A stretch of DNA of 64,000 nt from Ardenticatenaceae bacterium (GTDB lineage Bacteria; Chloroflexota; Anaerolineae; Promineifilales; Promineifilaceae), in assembly GCA_020634235.1 (NCBI GenBank), contig JACKCB010000002.1, positions 682,001-746,000 of the forward strand, read 5' to 3'. The position numbers and the translations under genes are program-made. The notes under the pieces were generated by a model. It saw nothing but the letters and a program-made list of their open reading frames with translations, ran no database searches and was not told where the DNA came from. Below, piece after piece: positions 1 through 8,124 of this stretch. Every line of letters begins with the position of its first letter. The first letter of the stretch is position 1.

Positions 1-533
1 GGCCTGGCCCCGATGTCTACCACCGTGGAGATGAATTCCCGGCCGTGGATGCCATCGCGGGTGGGGCGCACAATTTCCGACATATCGGTCCACATACCAT
101 CCCAGCCCGCGCCGCCAAACTTGCCGCGATAGCCCGCGCCTTTGACAGGAATGCTGCCGGTCTGGGCTTCGTAGCTGGCGGCATTGACGTGGTTGAAATG
201 GAAATAGCTGTCACCCAGCTTCTCGCGCAGGGGATTATGGCGAATTTCCACGAAGTCGGGGTGCTGGGTGGTGCAGCGCAGGCAGCCAACACAGTGCTCC
301 GGCCGGGGCGCAAAACCGCCTATTGGTCCCGAAAAAACACCATACATGCAAGGCCGGCTAAGAACAATCTCCAGGTCGGCGCGATAATGGACGAGCTCTC
401 TGAGCAAGTGTCTGGCCAACCCCACCTTGCTAACATGGACCGTGAAGCGCGTAGGCCAGGGCACAATATCGGGTGTCTCGGCAGTGTCAATGTGATACCG
501 GTGATAGGCACCGGGAGAAGCGGTACGTGTCAT
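1..533 (-). CDS. Glutamate synthase-like FMN/Fe-S protein, N-terminal part (runs off left edge)
   Basis: The reading frame opens at an ATG at 533 on the minus strand and stays open to the window edge (about 177 codons). The fragment has a cysteine cluster, CVGCLRC, at about residues 85-91, followed by a conserved stretch including KGAGYRGKFGG and the motif VRPTRDGIHGRE. These are typical of the N-terminal part of the ferredoxin/FMN-dependent glutamate synthase-like (GltB central domain) proteins that bind FMN in a TIM barrel. Such proteins carry out glutamate synthase-type or related flavin redox chemistry in the cytoplasm. The catalytic barrel lies outside the window, so the exact substrate cannot be judged. 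The gene is the last visible one on this strand here, and a spacer separates it from the next gene. Confidence 0.75.
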   Translation of the reverse strand, partial: MTRTASPGAYHRYHIDTAETPDIVPWPTRFTVHVSKVGLARHLLRELVHYRADLEIVLSRPCMYGVFSGPIGGFAPRPEHCVGCLRCTTQHPDFVEIRHNPLREKLGDSYFHFNHVNAASYEAQTGSIPVKGAGYRGKFGGAGWDGMWTDMSEIVRPTRDGIHGREFISTVVDIGAR

Positions 534-866
534 AGGTTACCCCTGGGCGTTAGTTTATGATGGGCAACGGCTCAGTCTCTCAAGCGCCAGACCGGTTATC
601 GCTCAGTTGGACTTCCACAGGCCCACCCGGCCGGGACTAGCCGCCACAGCAATGGGTAAAATTGTAGAAGCAAGTTAAGGGGCAGGCAAACAAGAGAAAG
701 CGTCCCCGTCGCCACTCCTGCGCCAATCACCCCAAACCGCGAAGATTGCCACCGATTCGCGGCCGATTGCCAGGCGCAATACAACTTCAATCCCGGCCAA
801 ACACAAAGAGGGCCTCCAACTTTGGAGACCCTCTTAATCTTACTGACTGTCCTGCCGGTCGATGAT
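534..866. other. Spacer between the glutamate synthase-like gene and the secreted-protein pair
   Basis: I see no convincing gene in these 333 bases. It holds the terminator of the downstream end of the first secreted-protein copy (807-834) and one copy of the CCCGGCCGGG palindrome near 628. The promoter of the leftmost gene must lie in the 534-800 part, but I cannot assign -35/-10 elements with confidence. Confidence 0.5.
807..834 (-). terminator. Intrinsic terminator of secreted-protein copy 1
   Basis: A 12-bp stem with one mismatch (AGAGGGCCTCCA / TGGAGACCCTCT) encloses a 4-base loop. Read on the minus strand it is followed by a T-rich stretch. It lies 33 bases past the stop codon of the minus-strand gene. 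A sister terminator lies after copy 2 (4474-4497), as expected for a duplicated unit. Confidence 0.8.
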
Positions 867-3800
867 TTACCGGGCGATGTGGAAGCCGTCTATCACCTCA
901 CCGGCATAGCCATAGAGCGAGCCGTCCCAGTACATGCTAAAGGTGCAGTTGGTAACAGAACCAAGCGAACCAGGCGTGCAGACGAAGATATCGGCTCCGT
1001 CACCGCTTACGCCGGATACGGCAAAGGCCCCGGCCACGGTCAGGTAAATATCACCATTGGCCGCCAGCCACGCACCCCAGACATCCTCGGAGGAGCTGGT
1101 GTTCAGTCCCACGTCAGAACCATCAAAGTAAATGGCAAACGTGCCGCTGGTATTGGTTCCCAGGCTGGTGGCATTGAAGACAACAAGGTCCTCGTCTGCC
1201 CCACTGGCCCCGGCAACACTGTAAGCGCCCACCGTGCTGATCACCAGGCTGCCATCAGGCAGCAGACCAATGGCATCTACATCTTCGCCGCTGGCGGTCA
1301 GGCCAACATCAGAGCCATCGAAGTAGAGGGCAAAGGTCCCGGCCGTGCTGCTGCCCAGGGAGGTGGGGAAGAACTGGAAGATATCTTCATCATCCAGGGT
1401 ACCAACCCCGGGTACGTCGGCAGTCGTGTTGTTGAAGCTCAAAAGAATGCTGCCGTCGTCGAGAATAGCAAAGGCGTCAATGTCTGTTCGGCCCAGGCCC
1501 ACATCGGAGCCATCAAAGTACATGGACCAGGTGCCGCTGGCAATATCGTAGGCCAGGATATCCTCATCGGCAAAGCTGACCCCGCCGGAACTGCCGCTGG
1601 TGCTGGAGCTGACGTAGATAACGTCATCCCCGGCCGGGGGCGGGGTTGGGCTGGGTGGCGCCGGCGTGCCAGTCGCCGCCGGCGTATTGGTCGGTGTCGG
1701 CGGAGCTGGCGTGTTGGTCACCTTCGACGGTCTCGTGTTGGTTGGTGCCGGTGTGTTGGCTGGCGTCGACGTATTGGTCGGTGTCGGTGGGACTGGTGTA
1801 TTGGTCGCCGTTGGCGTGTTGGTTGAGGTCGGTGGGACTGGTGTATTGGTCGCCGTTGGCGTATTGGTCGCCGTTGGTGGCAGCGGCGTGTTCGTCGGCG
1901 TCGGACCACCCGTGTCTTCCACACAGATCTCCAGGCTCCAACCGTCCAGGCTGCCGCCATCCAGGTTGGCATTGTCATGCACCGTCAGCGTCCAGGTGCC
2001 ATTGCCGCTCTGTCCGTCGAAAGCCGCCAGCGGGTTACTCGGCTGGTAGGTGCCTCCCGTCGTCGGTGGGCAGGGCCACGCCCCCGGCGCCGCCTCATCA
2101 TCCAGGCTCAGGTTGAAGTTGTCTTCCGAACTGCACGAACGCGCCATGATCTGCACGTTCGTCCCGGCCGGGCTTTGCAAGCTGAAGTCCAGGTCATTGA
2201 ACCAGGTGTGCGTGCCGTTCAACCCCAGCACATTCACGTCCATGATCGTCCCGCTGCCGGCCACGTTCACAATCGAACTGACCGTCGGCGTGCCGCTGCT
2301 GGAAATCGCCTTGGGAACGTCGCTGCTGGCGTAGGTCGTGCAGGTCGTCGGTCCTGGCGTGGCTGTCGGCGGTGGCACCGGGGTGTTGGTCGCCGTCGGA
2401 CCGGGCGTCGGCGTTGGGCCAACGCTGCAGCCGGACCAGGAGAATGCCCCCACCCAGGTCGACCAGCGCGCCGTGGCCTGGACCCGCGAGTATTCGCCCA
2501 GGTACCAGTAGGTCACCCCGTCGGGGTCCAGGGCCAGCCCGGTGTAGTCCCCCCAGCGCCGCGGGCTGCTGTCGTAGGCGGTGTAGTACCCCTCACCCGC
2601 CTTCAGCAGTGTCTCGCTCTTCAACTGCCCGGCCGGGTCGCCCGCTTCCCGCCCCGCCACGTAGATGCTGGGGAAGGTGCTGCTGCTCATCACGCTGTAG
2701 CCCACCAGCATGTCCCCACAGGCGTTCACTCCCAGGTCGGGGAAGCTGCGGTAGGTGCTGTTGCTGGCAAACGTCCCCTGCTGCACCAGGCTGGGCGTCC
2801 CGCTGCTCATGTTGATCTCGTACCAGCGCACGCAGTTCACCGTGCCGCTGCCGGGGTTGCAGCCCACCGTGTGTGCCGCCCACAGCTTGCCTCCCCAGTA
2901 TTCCACGTCCAGCAGGCGGTTGTCGTTGCCCTGCATCAGCCCGGTGGAGCCGGACTGCGGCTGGCTCACCGGCAGGCTGTAGCTGTTCACCGTCACCGTG
3001 CCCGCCTGGGTCATGGACGGTGTCCCCCACGGGTTGGCAAACTGCCACACCGTCAGCCGGTTCTGGTTGTTGCCGTACTGCGCATCCACGAAGTAGTGTG
3101 GCTCGCTGGCGTTGGTCGGCCAGCCGCCGGTCAGGTAGCCCTTCAGCTTGGCCGGCTGCAGGGTGAAGTTGGTCGAGCCGATGTTCAGCTTGACGTAGTT
3201 GGCCGACCCGCCGGCGTACATCACGTCTTTCTGGAAGGCCATCACGTGGTTGCGCACGAATGAGGCCCCAAACATGTTGGCCGACAGGTACAGGGCGTCT
3301 TGCCCCACGCCGATGTGCGGGTAGTCGAAGAAGTAGTCGGTCCCTGTGCCGGGGTTGCCGTCAAAGGAGTACAGCCACCAGCCCCCGGTGGCGCTGTCTG
3401 TCTTGGATACGGCGATGCAGGCGTAGCCGTTGTCCCCGCCGTTGACGTTGGGGTCGTAGGCGGTGATGCCCATGACGTAGCGGTTGTTCTCTTCGTCGTA
3501 CGCGCCGTAGGGGTCAAACATGACCACGCTGCTGCCGGTGCCGCAGTTCGCCCCCCAGAACGAGGCGTACAAGGTCGGCCCCACCAGGCTGTTGCCGTTC
3601 TTGTCAAATACCTGGAAGCTGGTGTTTACGCCCACGATGATGTGGTCGCGCCCCACGATGATGTCGGGGTCGGGCGGCACGCCTTGCTGCGATTGGGTGT
3701 AGTCGATGGCTTTGAAGCTGGCCCCGGCGGTCAGGGTGCTCTCTATCGCTTCGCCGCTGTACACCTGAACGGATTTGTCCACGCCCTGCTTCAGCGACTC

Positions 3801-4157
3801 GGCTACCAGGGCCTGGAAGGCGGCTTCGCTCACCGGCCCTTCGTTCACCTCGATGTCGGCCTCGCCGCTGCGGTACTGCTCCAACAGTGGGTCGCTGGCC
3901 GCCGGGCCGCTGGCCACGTCCATCATCTCCACTTCGGCCGCGGCCACCGGCTCACCGTACACGAGGACCATGTCGTTGCCCAGGTTCACGCTCGCTGCGG
4001 CGCTGCTCCCGTCCCGGCCGGGGGCCAGGGCCAACTGCACCGCCGCCTGGCGCGTTTGCGTCTCGGCCACCAGACCAACCTGACGCCCAACCAACCAGAC
4101 GCCGCCAACAAGCAGAACAAGGATCAGGGCAACCTGGCCCATTTTTGACCATTTCAT
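867..4157 (-). CDS. Large secreted protein with P-domain, Thr/Pro linker and C-terminal repeats (copy 1)
   Basis: The 1096-residue protein starts with a hydrophobic signal/anchor segment (about residues 7-29). A large extracellular region to about residue 590 is probably beta-rich and I do not recognise it. A domain at about 605-745 resembles the proprotein convertase P-domain, with a motif of the NGTWTL type and two pairs of cysteines. A Thr/Pro-rich linker (750-840, units like PTPTNTP) of the kind common in Chloroflexota surface proteins follows. The C-terminal 250 residues contain about four repeats of roughly 55 residues built around YFDGSDVGL. No protease or other catalytic motif was seen. 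Residues 1-744 are identical to those of the neighbouring copy (4521-7811), while the C-terminal repeats differ. A ribosome-binding sequence (GGAGGATTTATC) precedes the ATG. The function is probably adhesion or extracellular binding, which is inference. Confidence 0.85.
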   Translation of the reverse strand: MKWSKMGQVALILVLLVGGVWLVGRQVGLVAETQTRQAAVQLALAPGRDGSSAAASVNLGNDMVLVYGEPVAAAEVEMMDVASGPAASDPLLEQYRSGEADIEVNEGPVSEAAFQALVAESLKQGVDKSVQVYSGEAIESTLTAGASFKAIDYTQSQQGVPPDPDIIVGRDHIIVGVNTSFQVFDKNGNSLVGPTLYASFWGANCGTGSSVVMFDPYGAYDEENNRYVMGITAYDPNVNGGDNGYACIAVSKTDSATGGWWLYSFDGNPGTGTDYFFDYPHIGVGQDALYLSANMFGASFVRNHVMAFQKDVMYAGGSANYVKLNIGSTNFTLQPAKLKGYLTGGWPTNASEPHYFVDAQYGNNQNRLTVWQFANPWGTPSMTQAGTVTVNSYSLPVSQPQSGSTGLMQGNDNRLLDVEYWGGKLWAAHTVGCNPGSGTVNCVRWYEINMSSGTPSLVQQGTFASNSTYRSFPDLGVNACGDMLVGYSVMSSSTFPSIYVAGREAGDPAGQLKSETLLKAGEGYYTAYDSSPRRWGDYTGLALDPDGVTYWYLGEYSRVQATARWSTWVGAFSWSGCSVGPTPTPGPTATNTPVPPPTATPGPTTCTTYASSDVPKAISSSGTPTVSSIVNVAGSGTIMDVNVLGLNGTHTWFNDLDFSLQSPAGTNVQIMARSCSSEDNFNLSLDDEAAPGAWPCPPTTGGTYQPSNPLAAFDGQSGNGTWTLTVHDNANLDGGSLDGWSLEICVEDTGGPTPTNTPLPPTATNTPTATNTPVPPTSTNTPTATNTPVPPTPTNTSTPANTPAPTNTRPSKVTNTPAPPTPTNTPAATGTPAPPSPTPPPAGDDVIYVSSSTSGSSGGVSFADEDILAYDIASGTWSMYFDGSDVGLGRTDIDAFAILDDGSILLSFNNTTADVPGVGTLDDEDIFQFFPTSLGSSTAGTFALYFDGSDVGLTASGEDVDAIGLLPDGSLVISTVGAYSVAGASGADEDLVVFNATSLGTNTSGTFAIYFDGSDVGLNTSSSEDVWGAWLAANGDIYLTVAGAFAVSGVSGDGADIFVCTPGSLGSVTNCTFSMYWDGSLYGYAGEVIDGFHIAR

Positions 4158-4190
4158 GATAAATCCTCCAGATGATGAACTATGTGATTT
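1916..4190. repeat. Identical block, left copy of a 3.65-kb tandem duplication
   Basis: Reading this stretch against 5570-7844 (offset 3654) I found no base difference over about 2.27 kb. Identity stops sharply 33 bases upstream of the start codons (4190/7844). On the other side it breaks up from 1915/5569 into the linker and C-terminal repeat region. The mirror copy is at 5570-7844. The abrupt borders inside an otherwise diverged duplication suggest gene conversion rather than simple recent copying. Confidence 0.85.
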
Positions 4191-4348
4191 CTTTTCACAA
4201 CGAGGGCAACTGAAGCGATAATTTTTCTGGTATCACTTCGGTATCCAACAACACTTCACTTAGCCAGTTACACAGTGGAAGCGTAATATTATAAGCACGC
4301 CACCTATAGTGCACAAGAAGTATCAATGGAACCAATAGGACAAAGGTG

Positions 4349-4411
4349 CTATGCGGCTAACCGATCGCCCAGAAAATTGAAGCGTCAGGGCAGGTAATCC
4401 TTAACCTGGAA
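4349..4411 (-). pseudogene. Decayed remnant of the 3' end of aroC
   Basis: The minus-strand sequence here aligns with the last ~20 codons of the intact aroC at 8125-8187. Both end in GCCGCATAG and share the NLPWRFNYLGD region. The remnant has a TGG-to-TGA change (Trp to stop) and several substitutions (it reads V-K-D-Y-L-P-stop-R-F-N-F-L-G-D). The neighbouring upstream motif CCAATAGGACAAA is also shared with 8107-8119. It marks one junction of the tandem duplication that produced the two secreted-protein genes, and nothing beyond about 4411 is recognisable as aroC. Confidence 0.8.
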
Positions 4412-4473
4412 CCCCGGCCGGTCCCGCGGGCCAAAGCCCGTTCCAACGCCCTAGACTGCCGGCACACAAAAAA

Positions 4474-4497
4474 AGAGGGCCTCCGGAGAGGCCCTCT
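4474..4497 (-). terminator. Intrinsic terminator of secreted-protein copy 2
   Basis: A perfect 10-bp stem (AGAGGGCCTC / GAGGCCCTCT) has a 4-base CGGA loop and is followed on the minus strand by seven Ts. It lies 24 bases after the stop of the copy 2 gene and is the counterpart of the terminator at 807-834. Confidence 0.9.
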
Positions 4498-4520
4498 TCT
4501 TCAATCAGGGGGTCTGGCGC

Positions 4521-7500
4521 TTACCGGACGATGAAGAAGCCGTCCAGAACCTCACCGGCATAACCGTAGAGGGAGCCATCCCAGTACATACTAAAGGTAC
4601 AACTGGTCGTGCTGCCTAGCGTACCGGAGCAGATGAAGATGTCGGCCCCATCACCACTCAGTCCAGTAACCGAGAAGGCACCGGCAGTGCTCAGGTACAG
4701 ATTACCGGTCACCGTGTCCACCCAGGAACCCCAGACATCTTCCGAGGCAGTCGTGTTCAGTCCCACATCCGAGCCATCGAAATACAGGGCAAAGCTGCCG
4801 CTGGTATTGGCCCCCAGGCTGGTAGCGGTGAAGATGAACAAGTCTTCATCCAGACCGCTGGCCCCGGTGCCGCTGAAGTTGCCGGTGGTGCTGACGATCA
4901 GTTTGCCGTCAGCCGTCACACCGATGGCGTCGATGTCTTCACTGCTGGCCGTGAGGGCCACATCGGAACCGTCGAGATACAGCTCAAACGTGCCGGCCGT
5001 GTTGCTGCCCAGCGACGTGGGGATGAAGCGGACGATGTCCCGATCTTCCACGGTGCCAGCCCCACTCACAGTGAAAGTGGTAGAGTCAAAACTCATCAGG
5101 ATGGAACCGTCGCTCAGGAAGGTGAAAGCAGCCACATCGGTACTGCCCAGGCCCACGTCGGAACCATCAAAGTACATGGACCAGGTGCCGCTGGCGGTAT
5201 CGTAGGCCAGGATATCCTCATCGGCAAAGCTGACCCCGCCGGAACTGCCGCTGGTGCTGGAGCTGACGTAGATAACGTCACCCCCGGCCGGGGGCGGGGT
5301 TGGGCTGGGCGGCACCGGCGTGCCAGTCGCCGCCGGCGTATTGGTCGGTGTCGGCGGAGCTGGCGTGTTGGTCACCTTCGACGGTCTCGTGTTGGTTGGT
5401 GCCGGTGTGTTGGCTGGCGTCGACGTATTGGTCGGTGTCGGTGGGACTGGTGTATTGGTCGCCGTTGGCGTGTTGGTTGAGGTCGGTGGGACTGGTGTAT
5501 TGGTCGCCGTTGGCGTGTTGGTCGCCGTTGGTGGCAGCGGCGTGTTCGTCGGCGTCGGACCACCCGCGCCTTCCACACAGATCTCCAGGCTCCAACCGTC
5601 CAGGCTGCCGCCATCCAGGTTGGCATTGTCATGCACCGTCAGCGTCCAGGTGCCATTGCCGCTCTGTCCGTCGAAAGCCGCCAGCGGGTTACTCGGCTGG
5701 TAGGTGCCTCCCGTCGTCGGTGGGCAGGGCCACGCCCCCGGCGCCGCCTCATCATCCAGGCTCAGGTTGAAGTTGTCTTCCGAACTGCACGAACGCGCCA
5801 TGATCTGCACGTTCGTCCCGGCCGGGCTTTGCAAGCTGAAGTCCAGGTCATTGAACCAGGTGTGCGTGCCGTTCAACCCCAGCACATTCACGTCCATGAT
5901 CGTCCCGCTGCCGGCCACGTTCACAATCGAACTGACCGTCGGCGTGCCGCTGCTGGAAATCGCCTTGGGAACGTCGCTGCTGGCGTAGGTCGTGCAGGTC
6001 GTCGGTCCTGGCGTGGCTGTCGGCGGTGGCACCGGGGTGTTGGTCGCCGTCGGACCGGGCGTCGGCGTTGGGCCAACGCTGCAGCCGGACCAGGAGAATG
6101 CCCCCACCCAGGTCGACCAGCGCGCCGTGGCCTGGACCCGCGAGTATTCGCCCAGGTACCAGTAGGTCACCCCGTCGGGGTCCAGGGCCAGCCCGGTGTA
6201 GTCCCCCCAGCGCCGCGGGCTGCTGTCGTAGGCGGTGTAGTACCCCTCACCCGCCTTCAGCAGTGTCTCGCTCTTCAACTGCCCGGCCGGGTCGCCCGCT
6301 TCCCGCCCCGCCACGTAGATGCTGGGGAAGGTGCTGCTGCTCATCACGCTGTAGCCCACCAGCATGTCCCCACAGGCGTTCACTCCCAGGTCGGGGAAGC
6401 TGCGGTAGGTGCTGTTGCTGGCAAACGTCCCCTGCTGCACCAGGCTGGGCGTCCCGCTGCTCATGTTGATCTCGTACCAGCGCACGCAGTTCACCGTGCC
6501 GCTGCCGGGGTTGCAGCCCACCGTGTGTGCCGCCCACAGCTTGCCTCCCCAGTATTCCACGTCCAGCAGGCGGTTGTCGTTGCCCTGCATCAGCCCGGTG
6601 GAGCCGGACTGCGGCTGGCTCACCGGCAGGCTGTAGCTGTTCACCGTCACCGTGCCCGCCTGGGTCATGGACGGTGTCCCCCACGGGTTGGCAAACTGCC
6701 ACACCGTCAGCCGGTTCTGGTTGTTGCCGTACTGCGCATCCACGAAGTAGTGTGGCTCGCTGGCGTTGGTCGGCCAGCCGCCGGTCAGGTAGCCCTTCAG
6801 CTTGGCCGGCTGCAGGGTGAAGTTGGTCGAGCCGATGTTCAGCTTGACGTAGTTGGCCGACCCGCCGGCGTACATCACGTCTTTCTGGAAGGCCATCACG
6901 TGGTTGCGCACGAATGAGGCCCCAAACATGTTGGCCGACAGGTACAGGGCGTCTTGCCCCACGCCGATGTGCGGGTAGTCGAAGAAGTAGTCGGTCCCTG
7001 TGCCGGGGTTGCCGTCAAAGGAGTACAGCCACCAGCCCCCGGTGGCGCTGTCTGTCTTGGATACGGCGATGCAGGCGTAGCCGTTGTCCCCGCCGTTGAC
7101 GTTGGGGTCGTAGGCGGTGATGCCCATGACGTAGCGGTTGTTCTCTTCGTCGTACGCGCCGTAGGGGTCAAACATGACCACGCTGCTGCCGGTGCCGCAG
7201 TTCGCCCCCCAGAACGAGGCGTACAAGGTCGGCCCCACCAGGCTGTTGCCGTTCTTGTCAAATACCTGGAAGCTGGTGTTTACGCCCACGATGATGTGGT
7301 CGCGCCCCACGATGATGTCGGGGTCGGGCGGCACGCCTTGCTGCGATTGGGTGTAGTCGATGGCTTTGAAGCTGGCCCCGGCGGTCAGGGTGCTCTCTAT
7401 CGCTTCGCCGCTGTACACCTGAACGGATTTGTCCACGCCCTGCTTCAGCGACTCGGCTACCAGGGCCTGGAAGGCGGCTTCGCTCACCGGCCCTTCGTTC

Positions 7501-7811
7501 ACCTCGATGTCGGCCTCGCCGCTGCGGTACTGCTCCAACAGTGGGTCGCTGGCCGCCGGGCCGCTGGCCACGTCCATCATCTCCACTTCGGCCGCGGCCA
7601 CCGGCTCACCGTACACGAGGACCATGTCGTTGCCCAGGTTCACGCTCGCTGCGGCGCTGCTCCCGTCCCGGCCGGGGGCCAGGGCCAACTGCACCGCCGC
7701 CTGGCGCGTTTGCGTCTCGGCCACCAGACCAACCTGACGCCCAACCAACCAGACGCCGCCAACAAGCAGAACAAGGATCAGGGCAACCTGGCCCATTTTT
7801 GACCATTTCAT
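4521..7811 (-). CDS. Large secreted protein with P-domain, Thr/Pro linker and C-terminal repeats (copy 2)
   Basis: This is the second 1096-residue copy. It has a signal/anchor segment, a large extracellular N-terminal region, a P-domain-like module (about 605-745), a Thr/Pro linker and C-terminal YFDGSDVGL-type repeats. Residues 1-744 match copy 1 exactly, and the linker differs at only a few positions. The last ~250 residues share the repeat plan but differ at many positions, for example YLDGSDVAL against YFDGSDVGL and FFIVR against FHIAR at the C-terminus. The copies could present different C-terminal surfaces on a common stalk, which is inference. Transcription probably starts in the 7850-8120 spacer. 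The gene lies directly downstream of aroC on the same strand. Confidence 0.85.
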   Translation of the reverse strand: MKWSKMGQVALILVLLVGGVWLVGRQVGLVAETQTRQAAVQLALAPGRDGSSAAASVNLGNDMVLVYGEPVAAAEVEMMDVASGPAASDPLLEQYRSGEADIEVNEGPVSEAAFQALVAESLKQGVDKSVQVYSGEAIESTLTAGASFKAIDYTQSQQGVPPDPDIIVGRDHIIVGVNTSFQVFDKNGNSLVGPTLYASFWGANCGTGSSVVMFDPYGAYDEENNRYVMGITAYDPNVNGGDNGYACIAVSKTDSATGGWWLYSFDGNPGTGTDYFFDYPHIGVGQDALYLSANMFGASFVRNHVMAFQKDVMYAGGSANYVKLNIGSTNFTLQPAKLKGYLTGGWPTNASEPHYFVDAQYGNNQNRLTVWQFANPWGTPSMTQAGTVTVNSYSLPVSQPQSGSTGLMQGNDNRLLDVEYWGGKLWAAHTVGCNPGSGTVNCVRWYEINMSSGTPSLVQQGTFASNSTYRSFPDLGVNACGDMLVGYSVMSSSTFPSIYVAGREAGDPAGQLKSETLLKAGEGYYTAYDSSPRRWGDYTGLALDPDGVTYWYLGEYSRVQATARWSTWVGAFSWSGCSVGPTPTPGPTATNTPVPPPTATPGPTTCTTYASSDVPKAISSSGTPTVSSIVNVAGSGTIMDVNVLGLNGTHTWFNDLDFSLQSPAGTNVQIMARSCSSEDNFNLSLDDEAAPGAWPCPPTTGGTYQPSNPLAAFDGQSGNGTWTLTVHDNANLDGGSLDGWSLEICVEGAGGPTPTNTPLPPTATNTPTATNTPVPPTSTNTPTATNTPVPPTPTNTSTPANTPAPTNTRPSKVTNTPAPPTPTNTPAATGTPVPPSPTPPPAGGDVIYVSSSTSGSSGGVSFADEDILAYDTASGTWSMYFDGSDVGLGSTDVAAFTFLSDGSILMSFDSTTFTVSGAGTVEDRDIVRFIPTSLGSNTAGTFELYLDGSDVALTASSEDIDAIGVTADGKLIVSTTGNFSGTGASGLDEDLFIFTATSLGANTSGSFALYFDGSDVGLNTTASEDVWGSWVDTVTGNLYLSTAGAFSVTGLSGDGADIFICSGTLGSTTSCTFSMYWDGSLYGYAGEVLDGFFIVR

Positions 7812-8124
7812 GATAAATCCTCCAGATGATGAACTATGTGATTTTTGTTTACAACAAGGGTAGCTGCAACGAGAGCCATGAAGGCGGGAAAGTTAGCGTT
7901 GCTCTCAGTTGTTGCCAAACACCAACAAAAAAAGCAGAAACGAGGGGATCGATTCTGCCAGCAAAGCCAGGTCTCCTAATCGGGGAAAAGAGATATTTTG
8001 TTTGGTATCACTTCGGTATCTGACAACGCTTCACTCGGCCGAATTCAAGGTGAAAGCAAGGTAGTGGCGAATTATAACGCCCTGCTCATAATGCACAAGA
8101 AATTGGCCAATAGGACAAAAGGCA
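7812..8124. other. Spacer between aroC and secreted-protein copy 2
   Basis: I see no gene here. The first 33 bases upstream of the start codon are identical to those of copy 1. Compared with the copy 1 spacer there is about 120 bases of extra sequence around 7870-7990. The parts at 7990-8124 and 4226-4351 are recognisably related. No terminator for aroC is obvious, so read-through from aroC into copy 2 is possible. Confidence 0.5.

Larger units (their letters stand above)
4158..4520. other. Spacer between the two secreted-protein copies
   Basis: Apart from the first 33 bases (identical to those upstream of copy 2), the aroC remnant (4349-4411), a CCGGCCGG palindrome near 4416 and the terminator at 4474-4497, I see no gene. 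The stretch at about 4226-4340 is a diverged relative of 7990-8110, sharing for example GGTATCACTTCGGTATC, and presumably contains a duplicated promoter for copy 1. Confidence 0.6.

Noticed and set aside
1640..1890. Short tandem repeats resembling a CRISPR or minisatellite array
   Set aside because: They encode the Thr/Pro-rich linker of the secreted protein in frame, and the units are degenerate and far shorter than CRISPR repeats.
1977..3263. Long plus-strand open frames opposite the secreted-protein gene (428 codons and others, repeated at 5631-6917)
   Set aside because: They are antisense shadows: low in conserved character, rich in Arg/Pro/Gln/His as expected from GC-rich complements, and mirror a clearly coding minus strand. 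Their identity in the two copies follows from the DNA identity.
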